Below the pieces are notes generated by a model. The model had not been told where the DNA came from, did not search any database, and saw nothing but the letters and a program-made list of their open reading frames with translations. Of a stretch of 64,000 nt of DNA, positions 1 to 12,300 are shown one piece after another (within the stretch, counting starts at the first letter, position 1; each line of letters begins with the position of its first letter). Position numbers and translations under genes: made by a program. The DNA is taken from assembly GCA_032158295.1 (NCBI GenBank), contig CM063249.1:5905195-5969194 (forward strand), given 5' to 3'. Source of the stretch: Pycnopodia helianthoides (taxonomy: Eukaryota > Echinodermata > Asteroidea > Forcipulatida > Asteriidae).

Positions 1-234
1 CCGATTACACATTTGCATGAAATCATATAGGTTCAACAAACGAATAAAACGCTCACTGAGCGATAAACTCCAATCGGAAAATTAGTTTATTCATGTCTCA
101 TCAAATATGGCATTTCAGACAGAAATATTTCAAGGGATGTTTTCTACTATCATCATCATTAGACCGTGTAAGTTTATGTAAATCTGTGATCAAAAGTATA
201 TTTTACAATTACCAATTCTGTAATGTTCCTTTAA
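1..234 (-). mobile_element. TTAA-flanked MITE, copy 1 (cut by window edge)
   Basis: This is the inner part and one end of the roughly 390-bp element found complete at 12240, 18817, 28501, 39083, 46724 and 60637. It ends with the terminal inverted repeat AATGTTCCT followed by TTAA at 231-234. The other end lies left of the window. It sits in intron 2 of the first carboxypeptidase gene. There is no transposase, so it is non-autonomous. Confidence 0.85.
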
Positions 235-284
235 TAGTCAAAGATATCATGTTAATCTGTTTTTTGTTATTTTTGATGTCCTAC

Positions 285-1696
285 CTCACCCGGGAATGTT
301 TCGTGTAAGCTCTGCAGAGATTGTAACTCCATGAGGTCATTTGGAACGACACGAAGAACCTTGTAGCTAAAAACAAAGGAATCATTTATTCACTGCTACT
401 TAATCCTGGTGGGAAGGTTAGGGTGGGGTTGGGGTTGGGTTGGGGTGGGGTTGGGGAGGGAGTACGGTGTTGGGGTAACAATAATGATAACAATTCTTAT
501 ATAGCGCATAACCGTGAGGTCCCTATATGCGCTGGAAGTATTTTCCTGCAAGACAGTGTGGAGCTATGTTCTTGAAGTATTAGACCTATTCCTTTACATA
601 GCACCATGTAATGGTTTACAAGGTGCTGTGGCGCAATATGCTGCCGATCAAACCAGGAACACCGGGGCGAACCCCTTCTCTTTCCGATAAGTGCACTGGG
701 TTCTTTCACGTGAATTACACAAGACACGGGGTAAGGTGTTTTTGTTTACCCCTCTTTTCGAAATTTCCCAAAAGATGCCGATGAAGGTAATTATCACTAG
801 CCGACATTATCTCTATTATGTTAATCGTGAGATTTTATTGACAGTGCGTTTCTTATTAAGTGCACATTTTCTCTAAACGTACAAGTCCCTTCTTTGATCT
901 GACAGGAAAAGTTTCTCAATTCATCGATAAAAATACAACCATAAGAACCCAAAGAACATCTTTGCATTGGCAACTTTAGACATTTACAACTTGCTGAGAA
1001 TAAGAAAAAGCAGATAAAGAGAGGTGTTTATAGCTCAATGTCTCAAGCATTTTGATCGACACGATAGGGATTCTACTTTCTGACTTCTCTTGTACCTAAC
1101 GAACACTAGTCCACAGTCTCCTCGCGAATGTAATCAATTAAAGGCAAAGTATACCTTAGGATTTTGAAACCGTTCGATTGTTTTATTCCTGTATAAATTA
1201 AGATAGGCCTATACACAATCAAACTAACCTGTGAAGATTTCTCTCAAAAGATGGTATTTTTTTTGAGATACCGCAGAAAATCTGGAGCGGTTATGTCCAT
1301 GTAGGAAGAATAATTCATAGTTGGAATACATAATCTGAGAAACGTTTCGTGCATGAAAAGTTTCTCAGATTGACATTTTTTTTAACCCCTTTTCGCTGAA
1401 AACCACATTCCTTACGAAGGGAATCATTTCTCAAAATGTTAAACAATATCAACACAGCTGCTTCTTACCAAGTACGTTTTTATGGTCATTCATTTTTGGA
1501 GTATATTACCAAAGGTATACCCTCCATTTTTAAGTATGAATAAATTATCATTCTCTGGTTCGAAACCACTAAGGAAAGACCAATAAGTAACAATGAATCG
1601 AATGGTCTAACGTACCCATCGTAGCGCTTTCTTTCCCCCGCAAACACACAGACCCAAAAGGGCTACTAGGAGAGCGAAGCGAAGCACGGCCATCAT
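285..1696 (-). CDS. M14A carboxypeptidase, 5' part only (exons 1-2), frameshifted exon 1
   Basis: This is the first two exons of a third carboxypeptidase A/B-type zymogen gene; the rest lies left of position 1. Exon 1 (1616-1696) starts with two adjacent ATG codons (1696, 1693) and encodes the signal peptide MAVLRFALLVALLGLCV, nearly identical to the neighbour starting at 14210. Exon 2 (285-366) encodes YKVLRVVPNDLMELQSLQSL, the start of the activation propeptide. Exon 2 has the same 82-bp length and phase as exon 2 of both intact paralogues. Splice sites are canonical (donor at 1614-1615, acceptor at 367-368). Counted from the inner ATG, exon 1 is 78 bp against 77 in the neighbour. The extra base lies in a run of five G on the coding strand (about 1636-1640). 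As written, the spliced frame reaches TGA ten codons into exon 2. Removing one G would restore the family's RYDG junction. It may be an assembly error, a null allele or a young pseudogene. Confidence 0.8.
415..478 (+). repeat. G-rich low-complexity tract
   Basis: Imperfect repeats of GGTTGGGGTGGGG lie in intron 1 of the first carboxypeptidase gene. The runs of three to four G could form a G-quadruplex on the plus strand. Confidence 0.7.
485..735 (-). mobile_element. tRNA-derived SINE, 5'-truncated, minus strand
   Basis: This is the reverse complement of the body of the SINE copies at 8690 and 17400. Shared blocks include the CACCGGGGC motif (from CCCGGTGTTTCTGGCAG in the sense direction), the CACCTTGTAAACC block and the tail with the GCGCTATATA motif. 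The tRNA-like head is missing. It lies in intron 1 of the first carboxypeptidase gene. Confidence 0.65.
1138..1533. mobile_element. Probable degenerate TTAA-flanked MITE
   Basis: The left end reads TTAAAGGCAAAGTATACC and the right end, in reverse complement, ends in GGTATACC close to a second TTAA at 1530-1533. The length (396 bp) matches the better preserved TTAA elements. An internal hairpin (AATCTGAGAAAC and its complement) lies at about 1330-1370. The ends match only partly, so this is a moderate call. Confidence 0.45.
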
Positions 1697-1731
1697 GATC
1701 CCGAAATGATGCTCGTTTCTCGGTCTTTTCG

Positions 1732-1737
1732 TTTATA
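1732..1737 (-). promoter_or_regulatory. Candidate TATA box of the first carboxypeptidase gene
   Basis: The minus strand reads GTGTATAAAC, placing TATAAA 36-41 bases before the outer ATG at 1696. This implies a very short 5' leader. The middle gene has a similarly placed but weaker TTTAAAA at about 14250-14256. Confidence 0.4.
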
Positions 1738-4700
1738 CACGAATTACGAATAAGTGTCTCGTCACTGGCCTTTGTTATCGCTGGAACAGGTAGGTTAAAT
1801 ATTAATGATACAAACATTTTCCTGTTGTTCTTTCCAGTGTCTGATGTTTGTATAAATTTATCATTGTGCAGTTGTAGAGTCATGCCAGAGATTATTCTAG
1901 CATGACTTGAGTTTGAACTTGTACGTGCTGCACTTCCCGCCTTTATTTTATTACTACAACATTAGTGTTGTTCTGTTGCTGGAAAATATGGTACATTTTT
2001 ATCACCTGTATCAAATTTATATATGATATATCACAAGTAAACATCCACAATCTAGTTGTTGTCATATTATTTGTTTAAGCTCGCCAAATGCAAGTCTCGT
2101 GTATATCGAAAATAAAAAGCAACTCGATTGACGACGATATTTTTTATAAGAAATCAAATCTTATATACAATTCTTGGAAGTGAAAATAACCATAGCATTT
2201 CGTTATAAAGACATCCTTCTTTTTTAAATACAAATAAAATGTTATAATTGACAGGGACGAGGATGCTTATTAAAAAAAAAAAAAAAAACAATTGCCAATT
2301 ACGTGAAAATTTATGCGACCATTATACAAAGGTTTAACATGAACGTCAGTTGGGCTATAAACATTGTTATTTGTTTTAAAGTAATCGGAAATGATGGTCT
2401 TCTTCTCAGTTTTTCTGTGTTTGTTTTAAAAATTTAGTTTACTTTGACATATTTTGTAAACCTTTCTCTTCCTATAACAATTTACATAAGCTACGTTAAA
2501 CTAAAGCATTTGAAGAAACAGAATAGCGCACACGTAAAATGTCGGTATTGTTGGGACCAAGTTGGTCTCGTAAGTTCAAATAGACCATGTTACATTTGTT
2601 TACAGAGTGGTGACCTCGTACATTATAATGCATTTCCTGACGGGCAAGATGCTACACAGGCTCAATGGGAAAATTTATATTTTGTGTCATAATTTTCACA
2701 TAAATTCAAAAATTACAAAAGCAACAGCTGTACAGCTTTTGAGATGTCCCCCCTTTCTTCATATCAAAAGTTGAGGAAAATCAGACAGTGCGATCTCCAT
2801 AAAACATAAGATTTGTTGTATTCTTCCATAGAGGTGTGTCCAAATGTGCCCGCCGGAAGTCCAGGCTCTGTGGCTCTTTTGTAAACATGTGATGTCACAG
2901 GTCACATCGTCTATACGCGCGAGACTTTCATAGTCTTATTACTAAAGTCTATTACCCTTTTCGAAACCATGGATTCGCTTCGGGCTCCGGCTTAGGTTCC
3001 GCCAGTAAATTTGCCGGACCCCAAGCCCAAGCCCTGGTTTGGAAAAGGCCTGTAAGTGGCACACCTGCGGAGGTTCTCACGAACCCTTAGACTGGCGTAT
3101 GAAGAGATAATTTCACTCGAAAACAAGTCAAAACGTCTCAACATCTGCTTGGTTCACTTAACTTACTAATGACTGTCCTGTCAAAAACAACTTAATGTTG
3201 ATATTATTCAGAGCAAATATCGATAATATTTGCCCAGTAAAGTTTGATGTTTTGCTAACATATCAATTGTTGCTGTTCACTGATAACAACACAAAAACAC
3301 ATACAAGCATGACAACCACAAATACTGTATGGGAAACAGTTGTTTCGTATTGTTTAGTACCCCCAAAAGGAGAACATAATTAGAAGTGGACAATTTCATG
3401 ACAACATCGCCAAGTCGGTGAAGTAGACAAAGTTGAAGAGCAGTTTTCAGTGAGTCTGATTTTAGTTAGATCATTTGCATTCGATTGATATACCCGCTGC
3501 ATGTATAACAAGCTGTCATATAGTCATACATGTACACCTGGGAATCACAGCGGGAGAAAGTTGACTCCTTACAAGCTCTGTGGAGTGTATTTTTATTTAT
3601 TTTTTATTTTTTTGGAAAAGTAAATGCTACGAAACACTCCACAAAATAACCTCACAGAGATCTGTACAACAAATACAATTTTACTGTATTAACAAAAATT
3701 GTAATAAAACAAAAACCTCAGCCAGGCAGGCTGATAAACCTGTTCATTCTCTCCATTTACTTGTCACAAAACTTGATTCTTGCAACAACTTTATTTTTAT
3801 TAAATGAGCGTATGTTTTTTTCCAAAAGGATAGCTCGCTTGAGGTTAGGCCTATATTGGGAAATCACAAACACTTTTTGGTAGTTTAGTGTAATTTGGTG
3901 ATCAGAATTAACCACAGAGTGTAGTTTTGGTTCGTTGCCATAGCCCGATATTATGTTACTGTCATTAGGATTCAAGTGTTGGCTAGCCGTCTTGATACAC
4001 ACAGTGCAATTTTTTACGGGCAACTTGGAGGCAACCAACTGCTCTGCATGCTAAAGGAACACTTCGGCATCACAACATAATTATTTGTCTACACTATTTT
4101 ACTATTCCCACTCTGGAACTAGTTGCCTGTCTGTAAACTTCCCCCGTGTGACGCAGCCGTTCTGTTCGTGAAGAACGTGCTTCAAAAATCTCATTCGCTT
4201 GTTTGCATTATTAGCCTCATCGTTGTCCTTGTTGTGAAACATTGTTATTTGGACTTCATCAGCGATCTCTGTCCAGCACTACTGTCGTCTTGTCTTGACT
4301 GTTCGTTTTTTTTATTTATCTCTGTCCAGTCAACCGTATAACTTTATTAAGTTTAACTTGTCAGGTCTTTTGAACAACAGGCGGAAGAAAACAGTGACGA
4401 GTGCACCCCACTAAATAAACTTCAATAGCATACAGTGCACAATGCTAAATATTCAAAAATACACGAACAATACCTGGAAGTCTCACAGCTTTTTACAGTA
4501 AAGGCAAAATTATGAATTGACTCTTGAACTTTTATTCTCTGCTCAATTTGATATGGGGAGTCCCAGGGCCCGTCGAGTTATTCTCCCTCCAAACAAAAAC
4601 ACCCTACACAGGTGTAGATTTCAAAACGTCCTAGCATCAAAATTGAAAAATGTCCCTATACACCTCTTTGCAAATACTATGACAATTTATTTCAGGGCCT

Positions 4701-6103
4701 TTGTCATCCAAAATACTTCAAGTTGGAAGTGAACAACCCCCAGGTCACTATTGGGCAAAATTTATACACTGAAACACTTTTTTGGGCTCTCAAATCTGTC
4801 TAAGAAAATATGTAATATTTTCAGGGCCTACAAAAATTAATGAGGCCGACGCTCTGTTTACTCCCTGTTTGGTGGGATGCACCCTTAAGTACGTTTTTTA
4901 TTATTGTTGTTATTGATATTATTATCACAAAAAGTACAGACGGTGGACAATTTTTGTTAAAGTTGTTGTCAGATGTTGACACCATTTTATTGTGTAGTTG
5001 TTGTAGTGGTTGTGTATTATGGGTTTGTTGCACAGTTTCGGCGATATTTAAAGGGATATATTGGCCTACTGTAGGTCGACAGTTCTCAAGTTCTCTGTTA
5101 TAACCAAATTAGGGGATTACAAAAAAGCAAAAAAAGACCCCCAAAACGGGAGGATTTTAAATCTTGTGCGTATGGGGACTCTTCGGTGAAGTGGGGGGGG
5201 GGGCAAAAGATTTGACCTAAAATTACACAAACAAAAGCCGCAATGTTTAGAAAAACGACTATATATGGGCTTTCCCAATGTGTTTTCTATTTTCCCTTTG
5301 CTTAAATCTATCCCGTTCAAACCATTGTGGGGTTAAAGCACCCCACAAGTACAGTTCCTATAATACCTAAGCACACAAATACTAAAGTCTGATACTGCTA
5401 AAAGTATGTTTTGCTTTCTCTGTCCAATTTTGTTCTTCTTGCTCTGCACGAAGTTTTGCCCAATTTGGGGGGGGGGGATAGGCAGTTGCCACCCTGCCCG
5501 CTTGGGTAGCACACCTATGATGAAACACAAAGTCCTGTGATGAATGGTGTTTTTCTGTGCAGTACATGTCTCTATTCATACCGAAGACAGCGAGAGTGCG
5601 CCCTCGTTTGATATTATTAGTATAGAAATTGAAGTGTACACCTCTAAAATTATAAAACGTAAAGAAGACGCAGATTAGTTTACATTTCAGATTTTATTTT
5701 GACCCATTAAACAGACTACAGTGAGACGAAGCAAACACTTTAATATCAGAACAATCATAAAAATTCAGTCTTTGCCCTCAAATTTTACGTTCTTTTGATT
5801 TGGTTTGGGATTCAAAATGGCGGACAATTAAAGCTGTACACGTATAAGGAATTGAAGAAGACAGTCTGATACACTCCCCTAACCCCACCTCCGTGACACT
5901 CCCTCACTCCACCTTCATAAACACTCCCCTCACCCCACCAACATGGACACTCCCCTCACCCCACCTACATGGACACTCCCCTCACCCCACCTCCATAGAA
6001 ACTCCCCTTACCCAACCTCCATATACACTCTCCTCACCTCAACTTCTAAGTACACTTCAATGCTAACACCCGTTGCCAAATAGTGAGTCAGTTACAGATT
6101 GAT
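1738..6103. other. Intergenic region between the first and second carboxypeptidase genes
   Basis: No gene with recognisable homology was found here on either strand. It contains a small inverted-repeat element at 2956-3049 (ends CCTTTTCGAAACC and CCTTTTCCAAACC, same family as 14614-14762). It also has poly-A and poly-G runs (2271-2289, 5191-5201, 5467-5477) and a C-rich tandem repeat at 5895-6060. A TTTATT on the plus strand at 5693-5698 is a possible AATAAA signal for the gene ending at 6362, though it is about 660 bp from the stop. Confidence 0.6.
5895..6060 (+). repeat. C-rich tandem repeat, unit about 28 bp
   Basis: About six imperfect copies of a unit containing CACTCCCCTCACCCCACC, separated by short spacers with CCATGGACA variants. 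It lies about 300 bp downstream of the stop codon of the second carboxypeptidase gene. Confidence 0.75.
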
Positions 6104-6330
6104 ATGGACGCTTCCCATGAAATATGCTAATTACATTCACGCATGCGTACATACGCTATTGGTTGGAAAACGCCGTGAGTTGTGCACTAGGCGGACGCTC
6201 AAACGTGTTTGCGTCACGCCACCATCAGTCCCATACAAAAAGGAGCCACGTTCACTCTTTTTGCCAACCAATCGGGAGAGTGCGTGCGCACGCGCATCGC
6301 TCAATTTACATATTTCACGGGAAGTGTCTA
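6104..6330 (-). mobile_element. Fold-back MITE (CTTCCCATGAAATATGC ends), copy 1
   Basis: Terminal inverted repeats are CTTCCCATGAAATATGC on the left and the complement ending in TATTTCACGGGAAG on the right. It is the same family as 45079-45300 in the opposite orientation. It ends 31 bp from the stop codon of the second carboxypeptidase gene, so it is probably transcribed as part of the 3' UTR. Confidence 0.85.
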
Positions 6331-6361
6331 CTATTAATAACCCGACGGACGTTCGATGTAT

Positions 6362-9300
6362 CTAAACGAACTTGTTGCCGATGACCTTCATTGCTGCGTA
6401 GACCTCCTGCGCACTTGGGTCAATCTCACTTTCTGGGGCAAGGAAACCGTAGTATCCTTTATCGCGTAGCTCCGGTGCGTAACAATAGGGAATGCCAGCC
6501 TTCTCATACGCCCAGTCAATACTTGAACCCGAAGCTTTGTCTGAAAAGCAAAGATTAATTGGAACTTTATTATTTCTTTGGAAAAAGACGATGACTAGCC
6601 CAAATCATCTGGGTTCTCTTCTAACATTGTCACTGAAGTTTAGCAAGACCCCCAAACCACCAACCACTTACCTGATAATACTTGGCTTGTTTCGGATCAG
6701 AATAACTAGAAATTAATAGTTTGACTTGATACCCTTAATGTCCATATTTTTTGGGGAAAAAAAAAATACAAATAACAACAAAATCGGTATTTAGTGTACA
6801 ACTTTCATGTGACGCAACTCTCGCATTGGGATAGTAAGCAGTTAGTTTGGATGGGATTTATAATAGCCGAACATTGATTAGCAAAACATAACAGTATTAT
6901 TTGTAACAATATTATTATTTTTTTATACCAATATCATGTTTTAAATACTTACAATGCATTTATTTGCATTTTTGAACCAATTACCTCAATAAGGACTTGC
7001 TTCCCTGTTTCAGCAGGACCGTGGGCATTTGTTGAACAAAGAGCAGCACTGACAGCCAATCATGTTACTGTTAACAATCTAATTAAACCCACTTTAGCCT
7101 AGTTTGCTTTGATACAATTTTAAAAGTAAAAAAAAAAAAGAGGTTTTTGTTAAAGATCACCACATAACATATTAGACTTACAAAGCACATGTGAAATCGG
7201 TCCAATAGTGAAACTCTTATAGTTGACGTAGTACAAAGCTGTCATGGCGTCGTGGGCGAGGTTGTACTGTAAGAAAAGAATGAGAACGTCCATTTCATAG
7301 TTCATAGTTCAATTTATTTCCACTCAATCATTTAAAGTTACAAAATATAACATTACAGGAGAAGAAAACTGAATAGATTAAGTGGAGGAGGTCTCCTAAT
7401 TAAAGCAAACTTGTTGGATGGAGACCCCCCCCGAATTTGTGTACATACGTACGTATCTATCTGAGAAAGAACAATGTAAAGAGTAGACTGAAATAATTGA
7501 AGGCACACAAATTAGTTAAACATGAAAAGACACGGACAAAACACAAACAGAACAACACAGTAACAATGGTTCAGTAGATGGCGGTATGGAGATAAGTAGA
7601 ATAGATAAGTAGAGACATTATTGGCAGAAGTTGAATCAATAGAATAGTGAGCCATTAAGTTGTTGACTGATATGACATCATCATTGTTTAATTAAAATTA
7701 AACGTGAAAGTGTCAATTGTCGTGAAACCATGTTCAAATTCTATTTCATATTGACCGCATATAGGTGAACTATGTGATAGTTGTAATAGCCACGAGACCA
7801 CCGAGTTTGCTCTGTGTGGAGAGTTCAGTTCGATATCTGTAAAAACTGATTTATTTGTGGAACCGTTAGACCTTCATGGTGATTCAATTTACAGGCAACC
7901 AGTTCCAGGCAATCTCCAAGAAGAAAAAAATATTCACATGTTAATTTCTACATAATTTTCTTGGGGACAGTAAAGATAGTGCAGACATATTTATACAGTG
8001 TACAACCAATAGCGTTCCTTTTGCATGCAGTGCAGTTGGTTGTAAGTTGACTGTACACATTGCCCTGTATGACGACATGGCTATATAAGGAGGTCATTTT
8101 CATAGATGGATTGCAATACGCGTCATTGACCGCCATTTTTGATGTAAAACGATTGAAAAGTGCACGCGTGTACGCGCTACGCACGACTCTCAGCCAATGA
8201 TAGCTCTTCACGCGTGCACAATTCATCAAAGATGGTGGTCAATGATGCGTATTGCAATCTATCTATTGCTCAATAAATGCAAACAAAATATAGCAAACTC
8301 GTACCTGATCGTAGTAGTTGGCTACGTAATCATTCTTGTATCCATAGGGAAACATCCACAACTGACTGTAACAATGCATATCAATGAAAACCTTCACATT
8401 TTTGAGCGTGAGGATGTAGTCGGTTAGACCTTTAACCTCGACCTCAGAGTGCACAGAGGGACCATGGTAGGTCTGTGTACACGCATCGGGGCTCGATCCA
8501 CCAGCTGTATAGAGGAAAGAGGAATAGTGAGTTGGATTAGATATTTTATATTAATGACAAAAAGAATGCGGTCAAAATATTCAGGGAAGAGTTCAATACG
8601 ATTCAATATCTTAACATTGTTGTACATGTATATAGACAATGGTAGCGTACGAGGATGGGGGCTTGAGGTGACTTAAGGGAATTGTCCGTGGAGTGTCGTG
8701 GCTGGGCGGTCAAGCGCGCTGGACTCGGGCTCTGGTGTTTCTGACCAGCAGAGTGTGGGTTCGAGTCATGTGCGTGACTCTTGTGTCCTTAAGCAATACA
8801 CTAAACCATTATTGCTTCGCCCTTCGGATGGGACGTAAGGCCGTAGGTACCGTGTGCTGTGTAATGCACGTAAAAAGAACCAGTCACACCTATCGCAAAG
8901 AGAAGGGGGTCTGCCCCGGTGTTTCTGGCAGTGGCTGCTGAATACGCAGCAGCACCTTGTAAACCTTTACAAGGTGTTACATAAATGGGTCTCTTAATTC
9001 AAAAACTTCAAAAACCTGTCTGGAAATTTATGATAAACACTTTGAGACGCCCGTAGATAAAGCGCTGTATAAAAACTAGGTATTACGCTATTATAATATT
9101 ATACACAATGTTTTGAAGCGCAATAAAGCACCCAACCAACTGGTAAGCAAAACCATGCATTACATAATAACACCATATGGTATTAAACAGATGGGTATAA
9201 ACCATACACATAGAAATAGAACTCAGAGAATGCTATGTGTGCTTATCAATGCATATCTGCTTTGAGGCAAGTCATGCGCGCTGCCATTTTAGCTGTATGG

Positions 9301-12300
9301 CAAATTCCAGCTTTCCCATTGGTTGATCTGGATAATTTTGCCATACAGACATGTCACATGGTATTGATACTGTTTCGCTCAGCCCCAGCGGCCTATCCAG
9401 GACCGCTGGGATGAGCTAATCAGCTTGCACAGATTCTTGTTCAGGAAGTACGTCATGCGTGCAGTGCTTGCAGTGTGAGTGTGATGCATGATGGGACTGA
9501 GCATTAACTAATGAGTGTGCTTGATACGTTTGCCCATCCCAGCGCGCCTTTGGTTTTAAGGCAAGGCGCTGGGGACGAGCGAATTGATACTCTATGTCCA
9601 CAGTTGGCATAGAGGGCGTGCGCAGCAGACACAGACAACAATCGAGCTCGGCATTCTCTGTGTTCTATTTCTATGGTATAAACTTAAAAACTTGGAGGTG
9701 AGATAAGTCCCTACTGGAGGGTGACTTACTGTTCCATCCAGCATCAAAGTTTCTATTCGGATCTACTCCTGTACACTGTGGGTTGTAAGTTGGTTTCCTC
9801 GTTTTCCTCCAAAAACGGTCAACCTATTTTAATGTAAAATAACAAATTATCAATCACCCAAGTCGACAACCCACCACTTTAAATAAGTGAGGCTTGCGTT
9901 GCAAGTTTTTTTACTATACACCTTCGGCAAGATTTTAAAAGCAGCACTGACATGATTTGAAGCTCGTAAAAATGTAATGCTCCGTGAGAAAGCTGAGCCT
10001 TGGTGCACTTATAAACACTTGAAAAGGCACACGAAAAAGGCCAGACTTGCGTTGATATCTGTGGACAGCAGCAGGAGAGTTTAATAACAAACTAATTTTT
10101 TAACTGAAATGAATTGCTTGTTGTTGTTCAAAGCTCCCAACTAACCAGTCTTCTGATTTATTTATCCATTATTCGTTTCACTTTAAACGATGTGAATATA
10201 ACACCTTGTCTTACCTCGTGTGAGTGAACGTAGCCGTCAGGGTTGAAAAGAGGCATGATGTAGAAGTCCACTCCATCCAGCATCCTGACTATTTCAGAAT
10301 CGCCGGCCTCGTAGCCTTCCACGAGCTGAAAAACGAATTAAAAAAGAGTCTAACAGTATTGAGTGTTTACGGAGGTATTCCATGATGCGACACGTGACTT
10401 CACTTTCTGACATAAAAGTTTGATAGAGCCTGTGCGGGTTTGGGGAGCAATGTGGGGACTGGGTTGGAGACTTGATTTACTTACCATAGAAACCATTTTC
10501 AAGAGGGTAGCTGGAGACAGCCATTCGCGGGAGTGAGTTCCGCTGTGCCACCAGATGATTGGCTTGCCACTTCCCGGCTTTCCGATCTTGACGATGTGAA
10601 AAAACATATATATTAAAAGAAAGATTTGAAATGTTTGTTGATATCATTTGTATTTGATCTATATCAGAACTCAAATTGTTTAAACCATCACACGGAGTTG
10701 AATTATAAATATTGACCCATGCTCTCAACATGAATCCTCTTATACAGTTAAACATAAGACAGGAAACAGTCGTAGTTGCGTCATGCCTGCCTACCATCGC
10801 CATGTAACTCAAGACTTTCGGTGGAAACCAGTAAAATGGTTCAGGTAGGACTCGGACCCACTTCGCACCAACCTCTTGAATTAGGCATGAACACCTTTTA
10901 AGGAAACAAGACTGTTGTACTAAACAGATACGTTCTGGGTCGATGCAACAGGAACAGGTTCACCGTCTGAACTCTTACCTTCAAAAATTTCATGTCCCTT
11001 CCTTCATATGATCTTACAGGCAGTATGTCTTCTCTTACAATCGAGCTATGCTGAGCTGCCATATCACTGACCCACTGGTTAATCTGCAGAGGGTAGCACA
11101 AAGTATCCAACATTATTCAACCCATTTAAAAGCAAGAAGTTTAAACTGTTCAATCAAAATGATTGTCAAGTAATAAACCACAAGGGAAACTGACTGGGTA
11201 AATTTCAAATAGTATGGGGTTGAACAAAGAAAAATTGACTTGAGCAGGATTTGAACCACGAGGTCGTTGGTTCAAATCCCGCTCTAAACAAAGAAAAATT
11301 GACTAGCGCAAATCCCGCTCTAGTAAATTTGTCTTTGTTCAACCCCATTCAAAATGATTGTGTGAGGTTTTTTATAGCTGGATATCATTCAGTTACAAAG
11401 TGTCATCGAAAACGACACCCATACAAGAATCGAATGGGTCTTACTTTATTGTGAATCAATTACGCAGGCCTGGAATTACACAGAGGCCACGGAGGTCTGT
11501 TGCCCTTGGTCTTTGCCTTGGTGCCCCATGAAAAGTTTCCCGTAGACTTTAAGATTTTCCAATGGAAGTGCCCTTTGCAAAATGAAAACGGCCTTGCCCT
11601 CTCACAGATGAAATTCCAGGCCTGATTACGCAAAATTTGGTTGTAAGACTTTATTCACCAATAAGCACGTCTTCTCTGTGTTATCATCAAGGCCCAATTG
11701 TATACAGCTGCTTAAACAGAAAATATTGCGTAACATTTTTCTACTTAGCGAAAATGAGCAGGATAAAATATAGTCATATATTTCTTGTGCTTAGCTACTT
11801 TTTTGTGCTTAAGCAGCTCTATGAAATTGGACCCAGAGCTCTTCGTGACCACATTCTTAATACTATCAGAAGGAGATATCAGTTTGGATTAACTTGACTT
11901 TCAATGAGGTGGTGACGTCAATATTCTGCAATTCTGGGAGTGCCCGACACTTTGGAGAGAGTTCAATCAGTCAAACTTTGTTGCTTACTTGAATGAGTTT
12001 TTATTTATTTATTAAATAAATATTATTATACGAGGTGTTAAAACATTGCAACTGTCGATGGAACAATAGTGACGAATAGGGTGTTTACTTTCAAGGTTTT
12101 GTTTTACATTTTGTTGAAACTCTTGTATTTCAATGAAAACATTCTAAATTTTCATTACAACATTTAAAAGCAAACCAGATCCAAGCCCAGGTGTTTTTGT
12201 GGCAAGCAACATTAATGCTTTTGGAACGATCTCATTTATTTAAAGGAACATTACAGAATTGGTAAGAAAAAACTTGTAAATTATACTTTTTGATCACAGA

